Source of the DNA: CAVTJL01 sp963828215
GTDB lineage: Bacteria; Pseudomonadota; Alphaproteobacteria; Geminicoccales; Geminicoccaceae
Length of the DNA: 64,000 bases
Reading direction: 5' to 3'
NCBI GenBank assembly: GCA_963828215.1
Contig: CAWHFO010000047.1
Location: forward strand, 62,001 to 126,000
The first letter of the stretch is position 1. Each line of letters opens with the position of its first letter. Shown here one piece after another: positions 10,370 through 20,544 of the stretch. The notes under the pieces are model-generated. The model saw only the letters and a program-made list of their open reading frames with translations. It was not told the DNA's origin and ran no database searches. The position numbers and the translations under genes were made by a program.

Positions 10370-10926
10370 GACTCGAGACACGTCCTGAGAGCCAGGAGAC
10401 CGCGGCGGACCCAGCTTTTCACCGTGCCGAGCGGCCGCTCGATGCGGCCGGCGATCTCCTCGTGGGTATATCCGTCGAAATAGGCCATCAGGATGCAGCG
10501 CCTTCCGTCCGGCGTCAGCCGGTCGAGGCAGGCGTAGAGGCGCCGCAGGTCCTCATCGAGGCCGAGCCGGTCGACCGCATCCGGTTGCGGATCGGCGATC
10601 TCGAGCTCGGCGACGTCGCTGTCGGCGCGGCGCCGGGCGAGGCGGCGGAGCGCATCGAGAGACCGGTAGCGGAGGATCGCGACCATCCAGGCGCGCCCGG
10701 CACCGCGCGTGCGGTCGAAGGTCGCGGCCCGCTCCCAGATCTGGACGAAGGCCTCGTGCAGCACGTCCTCCGCGAGATCGCGCCGACCCAGCATCCTCAT
10801 CGCGATGCCGAACAGGTGGCCCGAGGACAGACGGTAGAGATCCTCGAGCGCCCGCTCGTCCCCGCCGGCGCAGAGCTCGAGCAGGCCCTCGATGTCGGGC
10901 CGGTCGCTCAAGACGCGCGCCGCCAT
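10366..10926 (-). CDS. ECF-type RNA polymerase sigma factor
   Basis: 186 residues, the normal size for an extracytoplasmic-function sigma factor. Region 2 is visible in DLAEDVLHEAFVQIWERA and the helix-turn-helix of region 4 in YTHEEIAGRIERPLGTVKSW near the C terminus. ATG 10926 gives the usual length; GTG 11016 is in frame but adds a non-conserved basic tail. Its stop overlaps the anti-sigma start. Co-encoding with an RskA-like protein suggests release by an envelope signal and autoregulation. The regulon is unknown. Confidence 0.87.
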   Translation of the reverse strand: MAARVLSDRPDIEGLLELCAGGDERALEDLYRLSSGHLFGIAMRMLGRRDLAEDVLHEAFVQIWERAATFDRTRGAGRAWMVAILRYRSLDALRRLARRRADSDVAELEIADPQPDAVDRLGLDEDLRRLYACLDRLTPDGRRCILMAYFDGYTHEEIAGRIERPLGTVKSWVRRGLLALRTCLES

Positions 10927-11054
10927 CGACCGGCGCGGGCGCGAGACCGGCCGCCGGGCCGGCCGGTTGTCATCGAGAAGCGGCACGTGTAGGTAAAGGC
11001 GCGTTTTTTCCAGCACCCCCGAGGCGCCTCGCCGACCCTCTGGAGACCGTCCCC
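10927..11054. promoter_or_regulatory. Divergent promoter region, sigma factor / gatCAB
   Basis: This 128-base gap separates the leftward sigma/anti-sigma pair from rightward gatCAB. An 8-bp inverted repeat, ACCGGCCG (10946-10953) and CGGCCGGT (10960-10967), lies just upstream of the sigma start. On the minus strand GGAAAA near 11013 followed about 18 bases later by CGTG resembles an ECF-type promoter, which would fit autoregulation; this match is weak. For gatC, GGAGA (11042-11046) is the ribosome site. Confidence 0.35.
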
Positions 11055-11342
11055 ATGCCGCTCGACAGGGCTGCCGTGCTGCGCATCGCGACGCTGGCGC
11101 GCATCGAGGTGCCCGATGCCGAGCTCGACCGCCTGGCCGGCGAGCTCTCGCACATCCTCGGCTGGATCGAGCAGCTCGGCGAGGTCGACACCGCCGCGGT
11201 CGAGCCCCTGCGCTCGGTCATGGACATCCCGCCCCGCCGGCGTCCCGACCGGGTGGCGGACGGCGACCGGCAGGCCGACATCCTGCGGAATGCTCCCAAG
11301 GCCCATGACGGATATTTCGTCGTTCCCAAGGTGGTCGAATGA
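11055..11342 (+). CDS. gatC: Asp-tRNA(Asn)/Glu-tRNA(Gln) amidotransferase subunit C
   Basis: 95 residues, standard length. It starts MPLDRAAVLRIATLARIEVP and contains LSHILGWIEQLGEVDT and the C-terminal VMDIPPR...YFVVPKVVE features of GatC, which stabilises the GatA-GatB complex. Start ATG 11055 has GGAGA 8 bases upstream. Its stop overlaps the gatA ATG (ATGA), the usual gatCAB coupling. A complete gatCAB set implies that at least one of Asn-tRNA and Gln-tRNA is made by transamidation. Confidence 0.93.
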   Translation: MPLDRAAVLRIATLARIEVPDAELDRLAGELSHILGWIEQLGEVDTAAVEPLRSVMDIPPRRRPDRVADGDRQADILRNAPKAHDGYFVVPKVVE

Positions 11343-12815
11343 CATCGTTGACGACGGCTGTCCCTCAAAGCGGCTAAGGCCGGGCTCCGCAACAAGGAAT
11401 TTTCCGCCCTGGAGCTGACCGAGGCGCATCTTCGGGCAATCGATGCACGAGGGCGTCTCAATGCCTTCATCACGGTGACCGGCGATCGCGCCCTGGCCAT
11501 GGCGGCCGCGGCCGACCGGCGGCTGGCCCGGGACGAGGCGGGGGCGCTCGAGGGCATACCGGTCGCCATCAAGGATCTCTTCTGCACCGAGGGCACGCTC
11601 ACCACGGCCGGCTCGCACATCCTGGACGGCTTCGTGCCGCCCTACGAATCGACGGTGTCGGCGAAGCTCTGGGCGGCCGGAGCCGTCTGCCTCGGCAAGA
11701 CCAATCTCGACGAGTTCGCGATGGGCTCGTCGAACACCACGTCTTTCTATGGCCCGGTCACCAATCCCTGGACGCGTCCGGGCGAGACGCCGCTGGTGCC
11801 GGGCGGCAGCTCGGGCGGCTCGGCGGCGGCGACGGCGGCACGGCTCTGCCTGGGCGCCACCGGCACCGACACGGGCGGCTCGATCCGTCAGCCGGCTTCC
11901 TTCTGCGGGGTGGTCGGCATCAAGCCCACCTATGGCCGCTGCTCGCGCTTCGGCATCGTCGCCTTCGCCAGCTCGCTCGACCAGGCCGGCCCGTTCGCCC
12001 GGACGGTCGAGGACACGGCGATCCTCCTCGAGACGATGGCCGGCTTCGACGCCAGGGACAGCACCAGCGCCGACCTGCCCGTTCCGGACTGGCAGGCCGC
12101 GTGCGGCCAGGGCGTGAAGGGCCTCAGGGTCGGCATCCCCGAGGACTATCGGGTCCCGGGCATGGCCGACGAGATCGAGACCCTCTGGCGGCAGGGCATC
12201 GACTGGCTGCGGGAGGCCGGTGCCGAGATCGTCGAGGTCTCGCTGCCGCACACCCGCTACGCGCTGCCGACCTACTACATCGTGGCCCCGGCCGAGGCGT
12301 CCTCCAACCTCGCCCGCTACGACGGCATGCGCTACGGGCTCAGGGTCGACGGAAAGGACCTCACCGAGACCTATATGAGGACGCGCGGCCAGGGCTTCGG
12401 CGCCGAGGTGCGGCGCCGCGTGCTGATCGGCACCTACGTGCTCTCCGCCGGCTACTACGATGCCTACTACCTGAAAGCCCAGAAAGTCCGGCGCAGGATC
12501 GTCGACGACTTCGAGACGGCCTTCGAGCGCTGCGACGCGCTCTTGACGCCGACGGCGCCCTCGGCCGCGTTCCGGGTCGGCGACAAGGCCGACGATCCAG
12601 TCGCCATGTACCTGAACGACGTCTTCACCGTGACGGTGAACCTCGCCGGCCTGCCCGGCCTGTCCGTGCCGGCCGGTCTCTCCGCCGAGGGCCTGCCGCT
12701 GGGTCTCCAGGTGATCGGCAAGGCCTGGGACGAGGCCGCCTGCTTTCGGATCGGCCGGGTGATCGAGGAGGCCGCGGGCTTCGCCACCGCTCCCTACGGG
12801 CTGGGAGAGCACTGA
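11339..12815 (+). CDS. gatA: Asp-tRNA(Asn)/Glu-tRNA(Gln) amidotransferase subunit A (frameshift near start)
   Basis: The glutaminase/amidase subunit, about 491 residues. The catalytic Lys is in PVAIKDLFCTEG, and the amidase signature GGSSGGSAAAT with TDTGGSIRQPASFCG supplies the Ser-cisSer-Lys triad. The C terminus LPGLSVPAGLS and PLGLQVIG is typical. ATG 11339 overlaps gatC, but after about six codons one extra base near 11356 shifts the frame; LKAAKAGLRNKEFSALEL then continues in the main frame. Without correcting it a caller would start at GTG/ATG near 11475 and lose about 45 residues. gatB follows after one base. Confidence 0.92.
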
Positions 12816-12816
12816 G

Positions 12817-14273
12817 ATGACTTACATCGTCGAGGGCAGCACGGGCCGTTGGGAGATCGTGTGCGGGCTCGAGGTCCACGCCCAGGTGATCTCCGACGCC
12901 AAGCTCTTTTCGGGCGCCTCGACCGGCTTCGGGGCCGCGCCCAACAGCCAGGTCTCGCCGGTCGATGCCGGCATGCCCGGCATGCTGCCCGTCATCAACG
13001 AGCGCTGCGTCGAGCAGGCGGTGCGCACCGGGCTCGGCCTCGACGCGAAGATCAACCGGGTCTCGGTGTTCGAGCGGAAGAACTACTTTTATCCCGACCT
13101 GCCGCAGGGCTATCAGATCAGCCAGTACCAGCACCCGATCGTCGGCAAGGGCCAGCTGACCATCGACCTGCCGGACGGCAGCACGCGGACGATCGGCATC
13201 ACCCGGCTCGCATCTCGAGCAGGACGCCGGCAAGTCGCTGCACGACCAGCAGGACGGCGAGACCCTGATCGACCTCAACCGGTCGGGCGTGGCGCTGATG
13301 GAGATCGTCTCCGAGCCCGAGATCCGCACGCCCGACGAGGCCGTGCTCTACATGCGCAAGCTCCGCTCGATCCTGCGCTATCTCGGCACCTGCGACGGCA
13401 ACATGGAGGAGGGCAACCTCCGCTGCGACGCCAACGTGTCGGTCCGGCGCGAAGGCTCGAACGAGCTGGGCACGCGCTGCGAGATCAAGAACGTCAACTC
13501 GATGCGCTTCGTCGCCCGGGCGATCGAGTACGAGGCCCGCCGCCAGGTGGAGATCCTCGAGGGCGGCGGAACGATCGTCCAGGAGACCCGGCTCTTCGAT
13601 TCCGCCAGGGGCGAGACGCGCTCGATGCGCAGCAAGGAGGAGGCGCACGACTACCGCTATTTCCCCGATCCCGACCTCCTGCCGCTGGTCCTCGACGAGG
13701 CCATGATCGAGGGCATCCGCGCCAGCCTGCCGGAGCTGCCGGACGCCAAGAAGGCGCGCTTCATCGAGAGCTATGGCCTCACGCCCTACGATGCCGGCGT
13801 GCTGGTGGCCGAGCGCGCCTCGGCCGACTATTTCGAGGCCGCGGCGGCCGGTCGCGACGGCAAGCAGGTGGCCAACTGGATCATCAACGAGCTCTTCGGG
13901 CTCTTGGCCAAGGCCGGCAAGGACATCGAGCAGAGCCCGGTCTCGGCCGCGTCGCTGTGCCGGCTCCTCGATCTGCTCGGGGACGGGACGATCTCCGGCC
14001 GCCTCGCCAAGGACGTCTTCGCCATCATGGTCGAGACCGGCCAGGACCCGGCCCGCATCGTCGAGGAGCGCGGCCTCAGGCAGGTGACCGACACCGAGCG
14101 CCATCGAGCCCGTCATCGAGAAGCTGATCGCGGACAATCCCGGGCAGATCGAGACCTACCGGAAGAATCCCAAGGTGATCGGCTGGTTCGTGGGCCAGGT
14201 GATGAAGGCCACCGGCGGCAAGGCCAATCCCGGCATGGTCCAGGATCTCCTCAAGGCCCGGCTCGACGGCTGA
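12817..14273 (+). CDS. gatB: Asp-tRNA(Asn)/Glu-tRNA(Gln) amidotransferase subunit B (two frameshifts)
   Basis: The tRNA-binding/kinase subunit, about 485 residues. Seen: the N-terminal WEIVCGLEVHAQ, ERKNYFYPDLPQGYQISQ, then DLNRSGVALMEIVSEPE, NVNSMRFVARAIEYE, DYRYFPDPDLLPL, and the C-terminal YqeY-like domain ending VMKATGGKANPGMVQDLL. Two single-base insertions break it: near 13206 (between ITRL and HLEQDAGKS) and near 14096 (after VTDTE). The three pieces are about 12817-13206, 13207-14096 and 14097-14273. Because gatB is normally essential where it is used for Asn/Gln-tRNA, sequencing error is more likely than decay. Confidence 0.93.
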
Positions 14274-14279
14274 GCGGCT

Positions 14280-15367
14280 ATGGAGCGGCGGCTCGTCTTC
14301 GCCATCTCGGCCGACTATGAGCGTCGCACCGGCGGCTGGATCTACGACATGCGCCTCCTGGCCGAGCTGGAGGGGCTGGGCTGGAGCATCGAGCGCCTGA
14401 CGCTGCCGGCCGGCTTCCCCGACCCCGACCCGGCGGCCCGGGCCGGCACCCTCGAGGCCTTCGCCCGGCTTCCGAGCGACGCGCTGGTGCTGCTCGAATC
14501 GCTGGTCCTGTCGGTGATGCCCGAGCTGGCCGCGGCCGAGAGCCGGCGGCTGCGGCTGGTCGCCCTTCTGCACCACCCCCTCGCCCTCGAGACCGGCCTC
14601 GCGGACGACCGGCACGCGCGGGCCGAGCAGGACGAGCGGGCGGCGCTGGCCGGCACCCGGCGGATCGTCGTCACCTCGCCCACCACGGCAGCCCTCCTCC
14701 GGCACCGTTATGGCGTGCCGACGACCCACATCGCCGTCGCCGTGCCCGGCGTCGATCCCCAGCCTCTGTTCGAGCAGGGGACGAGCTGCCGAGCCTGCTC
14801 GCCGTCGGCGCGGTGGTGCCGCGCAAGGATCACGGGACCTTGCTCACGGCCCTCGACGCCATCGCCGACCTTCCCTGGAGCCTCCGGATCGTGGGCAATC
14901 TGACGCGCGCGCCCGACCATGTGGCGGCGTTGCGGGCGCTGGCTGCGGCACCTCCGCTGCGCGACCGCGTGCGCTTCGAGGGCGAGCTCGACGATCGGGA
15001 CATGGAGCAGGCCTGGCGGTCGGCCGATCTCTTCGTCTCGGCCTCGCGCCACGAGGGCTACGGGATGGCGGTGGCCGAGGCGCTGGCACGGGGCCTGCCG
15101 GTCGTGGCGACCACGGCGGGGGCCCTGGCCGAGTGGCTGCCGAGGGAAGCGGCGCTGGGGGTGCCGCCGGGCGACGTCGTCGGGCTGGGCGCGGCTCTCC
15201 GGCGGGTCCTCGTCGAGCCGGGCCTGCGGTGCCGACTGAGCCGGGGGGCCGTCGATTTCCGGGCTCGGCTGCCGCGCTGGGATGCCACGGCCCGGGCCGT
15301 CGAGGTGGCCCTGCTCGAGGCTCGGGCCCATGAGCATCCCGTGGCATCGGCGGCCGATCTCGGCTAG
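14280..15367 (+). CDS. GT4 glycosyltransferase (frameshifted)
   Basis: About 361 residues, GT-B fold. The N-terminal half carries TGGWIYDMRLL and LLHHPLALETGL. The C-terminal half has GAVVPRKDHGTLL, FVSASRHEGYGMAVAEALARG (the Ex7E-type sugar-nucleotide site) and VATTAGALAEWLP. A single base is missing near 14785, so the halves appear as 14280-14790 and about 14785-15367. It starts 6 bases after gatB and may be read from the same transcript, although its role (surface glycan synthesis, by family) is unrelated. The second half ends in TAG 15365. Confidence 0.8.
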
Positions 15368-15401
15368 ATCGGGACGAAAGACCTGAGCTGCGGGGGAAGT
15401 C

Positions 15402-15893
15402 ATGCACAGGATCTGGTCGGCTGCCGTCACGGCAGCCCTGGTCGCGGCGGCGACGGCGGCACATGCCGCCCAGAGCGAGGTCGCCCGGGGAAAGTATCTC
15501 GTGACGATCATGGACTGCGGTGGCTGCCACACGCCGGGCGCGCTCGCCGGCAAGCCGGACATGGCGAAGGCGCTCTCGGGCTCCGACATCGGCTTCGGCG
15601 CCCCGGGGCTCGGCACCTTCTACCCGCCCAATCTGACGCCGGACGCCGAGACGGGCCTCGGCAAATGGTCGGGAGCCGAGATCGCCAAGGCCGTCACGAC
15701 GGGCGTGCGTCCCGATGGGCGCGAGCTGGCGCCGTTCATGCCGTATCATGCCTATTCGGTGCTGACGGCAGCCGACGCCAAGGCGGTCGCCGCCTTCCTC
15801 AAGTCCCTGTCGCCCGTCGGCCACAAGGTCCCCGATCCTGTCGGCCCGGATGCGAAGCCCCCCTCTCCCTATCTCTCCGTCGTGATGCCCTGA
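15402..15893 (+). CDS. Periplasmic c-type cytochrome (monohaem)
   Basis: 163 residues with a cleavable signal peptide (about 1-22, ending AHA-AQ) and one CGGCH haem-attachment motif near residues 39-43. A methionine in PFMPYHAYSVL is a plausible distal ligand. It resembles the small cytochromes that serve flavin- or PQQ-linked dehydrogenases (alcohol/aldehyde dehydrogenase cytochrome subunits). GGGGGAAG lies upstream of ATG 15402. No partner dehydrogenase is adjacent; the next gene is a cyclase-type hydrolase 80 bases on. Confidence 0.83.
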   Translation: MHRIWSAAVTAALVAAATAAHAAQSEVARGKYLVTIMDCGGCHTPGALAGKPDMAKALSGSDIGFGAPGLGTFYPPNLTPDAETGLGKWSGAEIAKAVTTGVRPDGRELAPFMPYHAYSVLTAADAKAVAAFLKSLSPVGHKVPDPVGPDAKPPSPYLSVVMP

Positions 15894-15973
15894 GCGGACC
15901 GGGACGCTCGCGGGCGATTGAGCTCGCGGCGCGGGCCTGTCAGGTTCCCCTCGGTCCAACGAAGGGACGGATC

Positions 15974-16784
15974 GTGGATCTGAAGGGCCTGCGTTTTGTC
16001 GACCTCTCCGTGCCGCTCGAGACGGGCGTCGCGGCCGACCCGCCCGGCTTCGGCCCGGAGATCGACTATATCGACCACCGCCAGGGAGCGGCCCAGCTCG
16101 CCGCGGCCTTCCCCGGGCTCGACCCCGCCGAGCTGCCGGACGGCGAGGGCTGGGCGATCGAGCGGCTGCGCCTGATCACGCACAACGGGACCCATCTCGA
16201 CGCGCCCTGGCACTACGCCTCGACCATGGACGGCGGCCGGCGGGCGATCGGCATCGACGAGGTGCCGCTGGAGTGGTGCTTCGGCGCCGGGGTGAAGCTC
16301 GACTTCCGCAGACCTTCCCGATGGTCACGTGACGAGCGCCGCCGAGGTCGAGGCGGAGCTGGCGCGGATCGGCCATGAGCTGCGGCCGCGCGACATCGTG
16401 CTCGTCAACACGGCCGCCGGTGCCGCCTACGGCCGGCCCGACTATGTCGACCGCGGCTGCGGCCTCGGCCGCGAGGCGACGCTCTGGCTGCTCGAGCGCG
16501 GCGTCCGGGTCACCGGCACCGACGGCTGGAGCTGGGATGCCCCCTTCTCGCACACCCGCCGGCGCTGGCTCGAGACCAAGGATCCCGCCCTGATCTGGGA
16601 GGGCCACAAGGCCGGGCGCGAGATCGGCTACTGTCACATCGAGAAGCTGGCCAACCTGCACCTGCTGCCGGACCGCGGCTTTCTCGTCAGCTGCTTCCCG
16701 TTCAAGATCAAGGGCGCCTCGGCCGGCTTCACGCGCGCCGTGGCGATCCTCGGGGCGTCTGCTGAGGGAGATCGGGCAGCGTGA
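15974..16784 (+). CDS. Cyclase/kynurenine-formamidase-like metal hydrolase (frameshifted)
   Basis: About 270 residues of the cyclase family (PF04199-type). The metal site is HNGTHLDAPWHY, and TDGWSWDAPF and GREIGYCHIEKLANL are further conserved segments. Family members hydrolyse N-formyl or cyclic amide/lactone substrates. Start GTG 15974 has GAAGGGACGG just upstream. One extra base near 16305 breaks the frame; the second half runs from about 16305 to TGA 16784, which overlaps the GTG of the next gene. The coupled oxidoreductase downstream suggests a shared catabolic step. Confidence 0.78.
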
Positions 16785-17941
16785 CGACGATCCGTGTCGG
16801 CATGGTGGGCGGCGGGTTCATGGCCCGCACCTATTCCTTCGCGCTGGGTGCCGTCCGCGGCCTGGGCGGGCCCGAGGTGCCGGACGTCGAGCGGGCCCGC
16901 GTCGCCGACATCGCCCCCGGTGCCGCCGAGCGCATCGCGCGGGACTGGGGCTGGCGCCACCACGCCACCGACTGGCGGCTCGTGACGCGGGCGGAGGACA
17001 TCGATCTCGTCCTGGTCCTGACGCCCAACGACAGCCACGCCGAGATCGCCCTCGATGCGCTGGCCCACGGCAAGCACGTCCTCTGCGAGAAGCCGCTCGC
17101 CAACACGCTCGACGGCGCCCTGGCCATGTGCCGGGCGGCGGTGGCCAGCGGCCTCGTCCACCAGGTGGGCTTCATCTATCGCAAATGGCCGGCCGCGGCC
17201 TTCGCACGGGCCCTGATCGAGGCGGGCGAGATCGGCGAGATCGTCCATTATCGCGGCCGCTATCTGCACGACTACGGCCTCGACCCCGCCATGCCGATGA
17301 CCTGGCGGCTGCAGCGGGCCCTCTCGGGCGGCGGCAGCGGCGCCGACATCGGCAGCCACGTCATCGACATGGCCCGCCATCTGGTCGGCGAGATCGACGG
17401 CGTCTTCGCCCGCTCGCGCACCCATTTCGGGCACCGCCCGGTGGCCGGCCGGCCGGGCGAGACGGCAGCGGTGGACGTCGACGAGATCACCGACATGCTG
17501 GTCGAGTTCGAGAGCGGCATCACCGGCTCGCTGCAGACCAGCTGGCTCGCCGGCGGCCACAAGATGGACATCGCCTTCGCCGTCCACGGGACGAAGGGCT
17601 CGATCGAGTACAGCTCGGAGCGGCCGACCGATGTTCTTCTCTATCGGACGGCCGACCCGGCACCCCACAGCGGCTTCAAGGCCGTCCCGATCGGCCCGGC
17701 CCATCCCGGGGGCGAGCTTTTCTGGCCGGTCGCGGGCATGGCGATCGGTTTCGGCGAGGCCTTCGTCATTGCCGTCCGCGACGTGCTGCACAGCATCGCC
17801 GCCGGCACCGCTGCCAGCCCGAGCTTCCTCGACGGCCTGCGCGCCAGCGAGGTCGTGGCCGCGGCCCAGCGCTCGGCCGAAGGCCGGACCTGGGAGCCGG
17901 TGCACCGGGCCGCCATGGGCGAGCCGGCACAGCACCGCTGA
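16781..17941 (+). CDS. Gfo/Idh/MocA-family NAD(P)-dependent oxidoreductase
   Basis: 386 residues, intact. The N-terminal Rossmann motif is VGMVGGGFMA. The family signature EKPLANTLDGAL carries the conserved catalytic Lys of the EKP motif, and GGSGADIGSHVIDMARHLVG lies in the substrate domain. Members oxidise sugars, inositols or related polyols. Start GTG 16781 overlaps the cyclase stop (GTGA). It converges on the aminotransferase, with 15 bases between stops. Substrate unknown. Confidence 0.85.
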   Translation: MTTIRVGMVGGGFMARTYSFALGAVRGLGGPEVPDVERARVADIAPGAAERIARDWGWRHHATDWRLVTRAEDIDLVLVLTPNDSHAEIALDALAHGKHVLCEKPLANTLDGALAMCRAAVASGLVHQVGFIYRKWPAAAFARALIEAGEIGEIVHYRGRYLHDYGLDPAMPMTWRLQRALSGGGSGADIGSHVIDMARHLVGEIDGVFARSRTHFGHRPVAGRPGETAAVDVDEITDMLVEFESGITGSLQTSWLAGGHKMDIAFAVHGTKGSIEYSSERPTDVLLYRTADPAPHSGFKAVPIGPAHPGGELFWPVAGMAIGFGEAFVIAVRDVLHSIAAGTAASPSFLDGLRASEVVAAAQRSAEGRTWEPVHRAAMGEPAQHR

Positions 17942-17956
17942 TCCGGCCGACCTGCC

Positions 17957-19177
17957 TCAGCGACGGGCCCTGTTGGCGCTGCGCTCGGGCACGCCCGTCT
18001 CGCGGAAGCAGACCTCGGCCAGCTTGGCCACACCCTCGCGGAGGTCCTCCTCCGGCGGTAGCGCGAAACAGAGCCGGAGGCTGTGGCGCGCCGCCTCCGG
18101 GTCGGTCGACCATTCGGGGCCGGGATTGTAGGCGACGCCGGCGGCAAGGGCCGGACCCGCGAGCCTGGCCGTATCGACCGCCTCCGGGAGCGTGACCCAG
18201 AGAAAGATGCCGCCCTTCGGCAGGCTCAGCTCGGCTGCGGCGCCGAACTGCTCGCCCAGCGCCTCCACCAGCACGTCGAGCTTGCGGCGCAGTCCCTCCT
18301 TGAGGCGGCGGACGTGATCGTCGAAGTGCTCGCCGAAGAAATCGGCGACGATCATCTGCTCGATGGCGGGCGTGCCGCCGTCGGTCTTGCAGGCGACGAG
18401 GCGGCCCATCACCTCCGGCGGCGCGCTGACATAGCCGAGCCGCAGGGCCGGGGCGAGCGACTTCGAGAACGAGCCGATGTGGATCACCTGCTCGCCGCCG
18501 GGCAGGCCGCGCAGCGCCGGCGGCCAGTCGCCCTCCCAGAGAAGGTCGGCGTAGCACTCGTCCTCGAAGATCGGCACGCCATGGTGCCGGCTCAGCCGCA
18601 GCAGCTCCAGCCGGCGCGGCACGCCCATCACCGCCCCCGTCGGGTTCTGCACGGTCGGGATCGTGTAGATGTATTTCGGCCGTATTTTTTTGGCTTTCAG
18701 CTCGCCCAGGACGGCATCGAGACGGTCGAGGCGCAGGCCCTCCTCGTCGAGCGGCACGCCCACGACCTCGACGCCGAGCCGTCGCACCCGGGAGATGGAG
18801 CCGGCATAGGTGAGCTGCTCCATGACCACGGTGTCGCCGGGCTCGAGCAGGACCTCGTTGACGAGGTCCAGGCCCTGGAGCGAGCCCGAGGTCACGAGCA
18901 CGTCGTCGATGGAGCCCGCTATGCCGCGCTTTTCCCTCAGCTTCTCGGCGAGAAACGAGCGCAGGCCTTCGTAGCCCAGCGCCCCGCTGCCCAGGTTGTA
19001 GGTGGCGAGCCGGCGCCCCTCGCGGCGCAGCACCCGCTCGGCCGAGGCGATCAGGCCCTCGACCGGCACGATCTCGGGATCGTTGTGGCCACCGACGAAA
19101 TTGTAGCGCGGAAACCCGCCCCACCGGCCCGCCGCCGGCGGCAGCCCCTGCGCAAAGAGCGTCTCGAAGTCGATCAC
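17957..19177 (-). CDS. PLP-dependent aminotransferase, class I/II fold
   Basis: 406 residues of fold-type I. Visible are YNLGSGALGYEGLRSFLAE, SGSLQGLDLV, TIPTVQNPTGAVMG (substrate/PLP phenol contact) and the Schiff-base lysine in HIGSFSKSLAPALRLGY (GSFSKSLAP). The length and motifs resemble the 2-aminoadipate/LysN-type and MocR-aminotransferase-domain group without a DNA-binding domain. GTG 19177 overlaps the amidase stop (GTGA); the open frame continues far upstream only because it runs through the amidase gene in another frame. T7 at about 18684-18690 gives unusually AT-rich Lys/Ile codons. Confidence 0.83.
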   Translation of the reverse strand: MIDFETLFAQGLPPAAGRWGGFPRYNFVGGHNDPEIVPVEGLIASAERVLRREGRRLATYNLGSGALGYEGLRSFLAEKLREKRGIAGSIDDVLVTSGSLQGLDLVNEVLLEPGDTVVMEQLTYAGSISRVRRLGVEVVGVPLDEEGLRLDRLDAVLGELKAKKIRPKYIYTIPTVQNPTGAVMGVPRRLELLRLSRHHGVPIFEDECYADLLWEGDWPPALRGLPGGEQVIHIGSFSKSLAPALRLGYVSAPPEVMGRLVACKTDGGTPAIEQMIVADFFGEHFDDHVRRLKEGLRRKLDVLVEALGEQFGAAAELSLPKGGIFLWVTLPEAVDTARLAGPALAAGVAYNPGPEWSTDPEAARHSLRLCFALPPEEDLREGVAKLAEVCFRETGVPERSANRARR

Positions 19178-20489
19178 GTGGTGCCCCCTGAGAGTTCCGG
19201 CTTGCCGAGCTGCCGTACCAGCCAGGCGGCGGTGGCGAAGAGCTTGTCGTCGCCGCGATAGGCGCCCACGAGCTGGACGCCGAGCGGCATGCCGGCCGGC
19301 CCCTCGAGCAGCGGCAGCGACAAGGCGGGCGTGCCGGCGAGGGTCCAGGGCGTGCAGAAGGCGGGATTGCCGGTGGCGCCGAGGCCGACAGGCGCCTCGC
19401 CCGGGGCAGCGAGCGTCAGGATCGCGTCGACCTCCTCCAGCACGGCATCCACCACCGCGCGCAGCCGCAGGCGGTCGGCCAGGGCCCGCTGATAGGCGAC
19501 GGCCGAGACCAGCCGCCCGGCCTCCAGAAGCTCGGAGAACTGCGGGCTGATCAGCGCCCGATGCCGGTCGTAGATGGCGCCGAAATGAAAGGCGATCTCG
19601 GCCGTGTTGATCGTTCGCTGCAGGGCCAGCGCCTCGTCGAGCGGCGGCCCCGGCTCCAGGTCGACGACGGCAGCGCCCAGACGCCCCCGGAGCGCCTCGA
19701 AGGCGCGCACCGTCGACTCCTCCGCCATCGGCCAGGCCGGGCCCTTGACGAAGGCCAGGCGCGCCGACCCCGGTGCCTCTTCCAGCGCCCGAGCGAGCGC
19801 CATCGACGCCTGCGGCCGCGTGGCCGGGTCGCCCGCATCGTGGCCCATCAACGCCTCGCCGACCCGGGCCGCGAGGCCGAGGTCGGCCGCGAAGACGCCC
19901 ACATGGTCGAGCGAATGGGACTGGGTCAGCACGCCCGTCCGCGGGATGAGCCCGAAGCTGGGCTTGTAGCCGACCACGCCACAGAAAGAGGCGGGGCGAA
20001 TGACCGAGCCGTTGGTCTGGCTGCCCAGCGCCACCGGCACCATGCCTGCGGCCACCGCCGCGGCCGAGCCGCTCGACGAGCCGCCGGGCGTGCGCGACGG
20101 ATCGTGCGGATTGCGCGTCGGCCCCGGCGCGAAGGCGGCGAACTCGGTCGTCACGGTCTTGCCGAGGATCACCGCACCCAGCGAGTCGAGGCGGCTCCTG
20201 ACCCAGGCGTCGCGCTCCGGGCGCCGGCCCCGATGGATCGCCGAGCCGTTCTCGGTCGGCAGATCCGCCGTGTCGATGATGTCCTTGAGGCCCACCGGCA
20301 GGCCGTGCAGCGCGCCGAGCGCACGCCCCGCGCGGGCATCGGCGTCGCGGGCGTCGGCGGCGGCGCGGGGCAGCGCCGGGTCGAGATGCGCCCAGGCGTG
20401 GACCTCCGTCTCCCGCTCGGCAATGCGCTGGAGGCAGGCCTCCACCGTAGCCCGACAGCTCTTCGTCCGTTCCGCTCGGCAAGGCTCAT
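19174..20489 (-). CDS. Amidase-signature hydrolase (two frameshifts at the start)
   Basis: About 438 residues of the amidase-signature family. The catalytic Lys is in PVGLKDIIDTADLPTENGS, the Ser-rich core is TPGGSSSGSAAAVAAG, and GSQTNGSVIRPASFCGVVG gives the nucleophilic region. It hydrolyses a small amide whose identity is unknown. From ATG 20489 the expected start MSLAERTDEELSATVEACL is recovered only if two extra bases between about 20468 and 20480 are removed. Uncorrected, the frame is open upstream to 20694 without a plausible start. It is the first gene of a leftward pair with the aminotransferase. Confidence 0.8.
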
Positions 20490-20544
20490 CCGCACCCTCC
20501 CCGTCGTCGCGCGATCCTCCAGCGGATCGGCCGCAGCCGCAACC

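Noticed and set aside
10908..12812. 634-residue minus-strand ORF opposite gatCA
   Set aside because: Antisense shadow of gatC and gatA with no recognisable domain.
17957..20482. 841-residue apparent fusion ahead of the aminotransferase
   Set aside because: The upstream half is an out-of-frame shadow of the amidase. The aminotransferase starts at GTG 19177 with a GTGA overlap.
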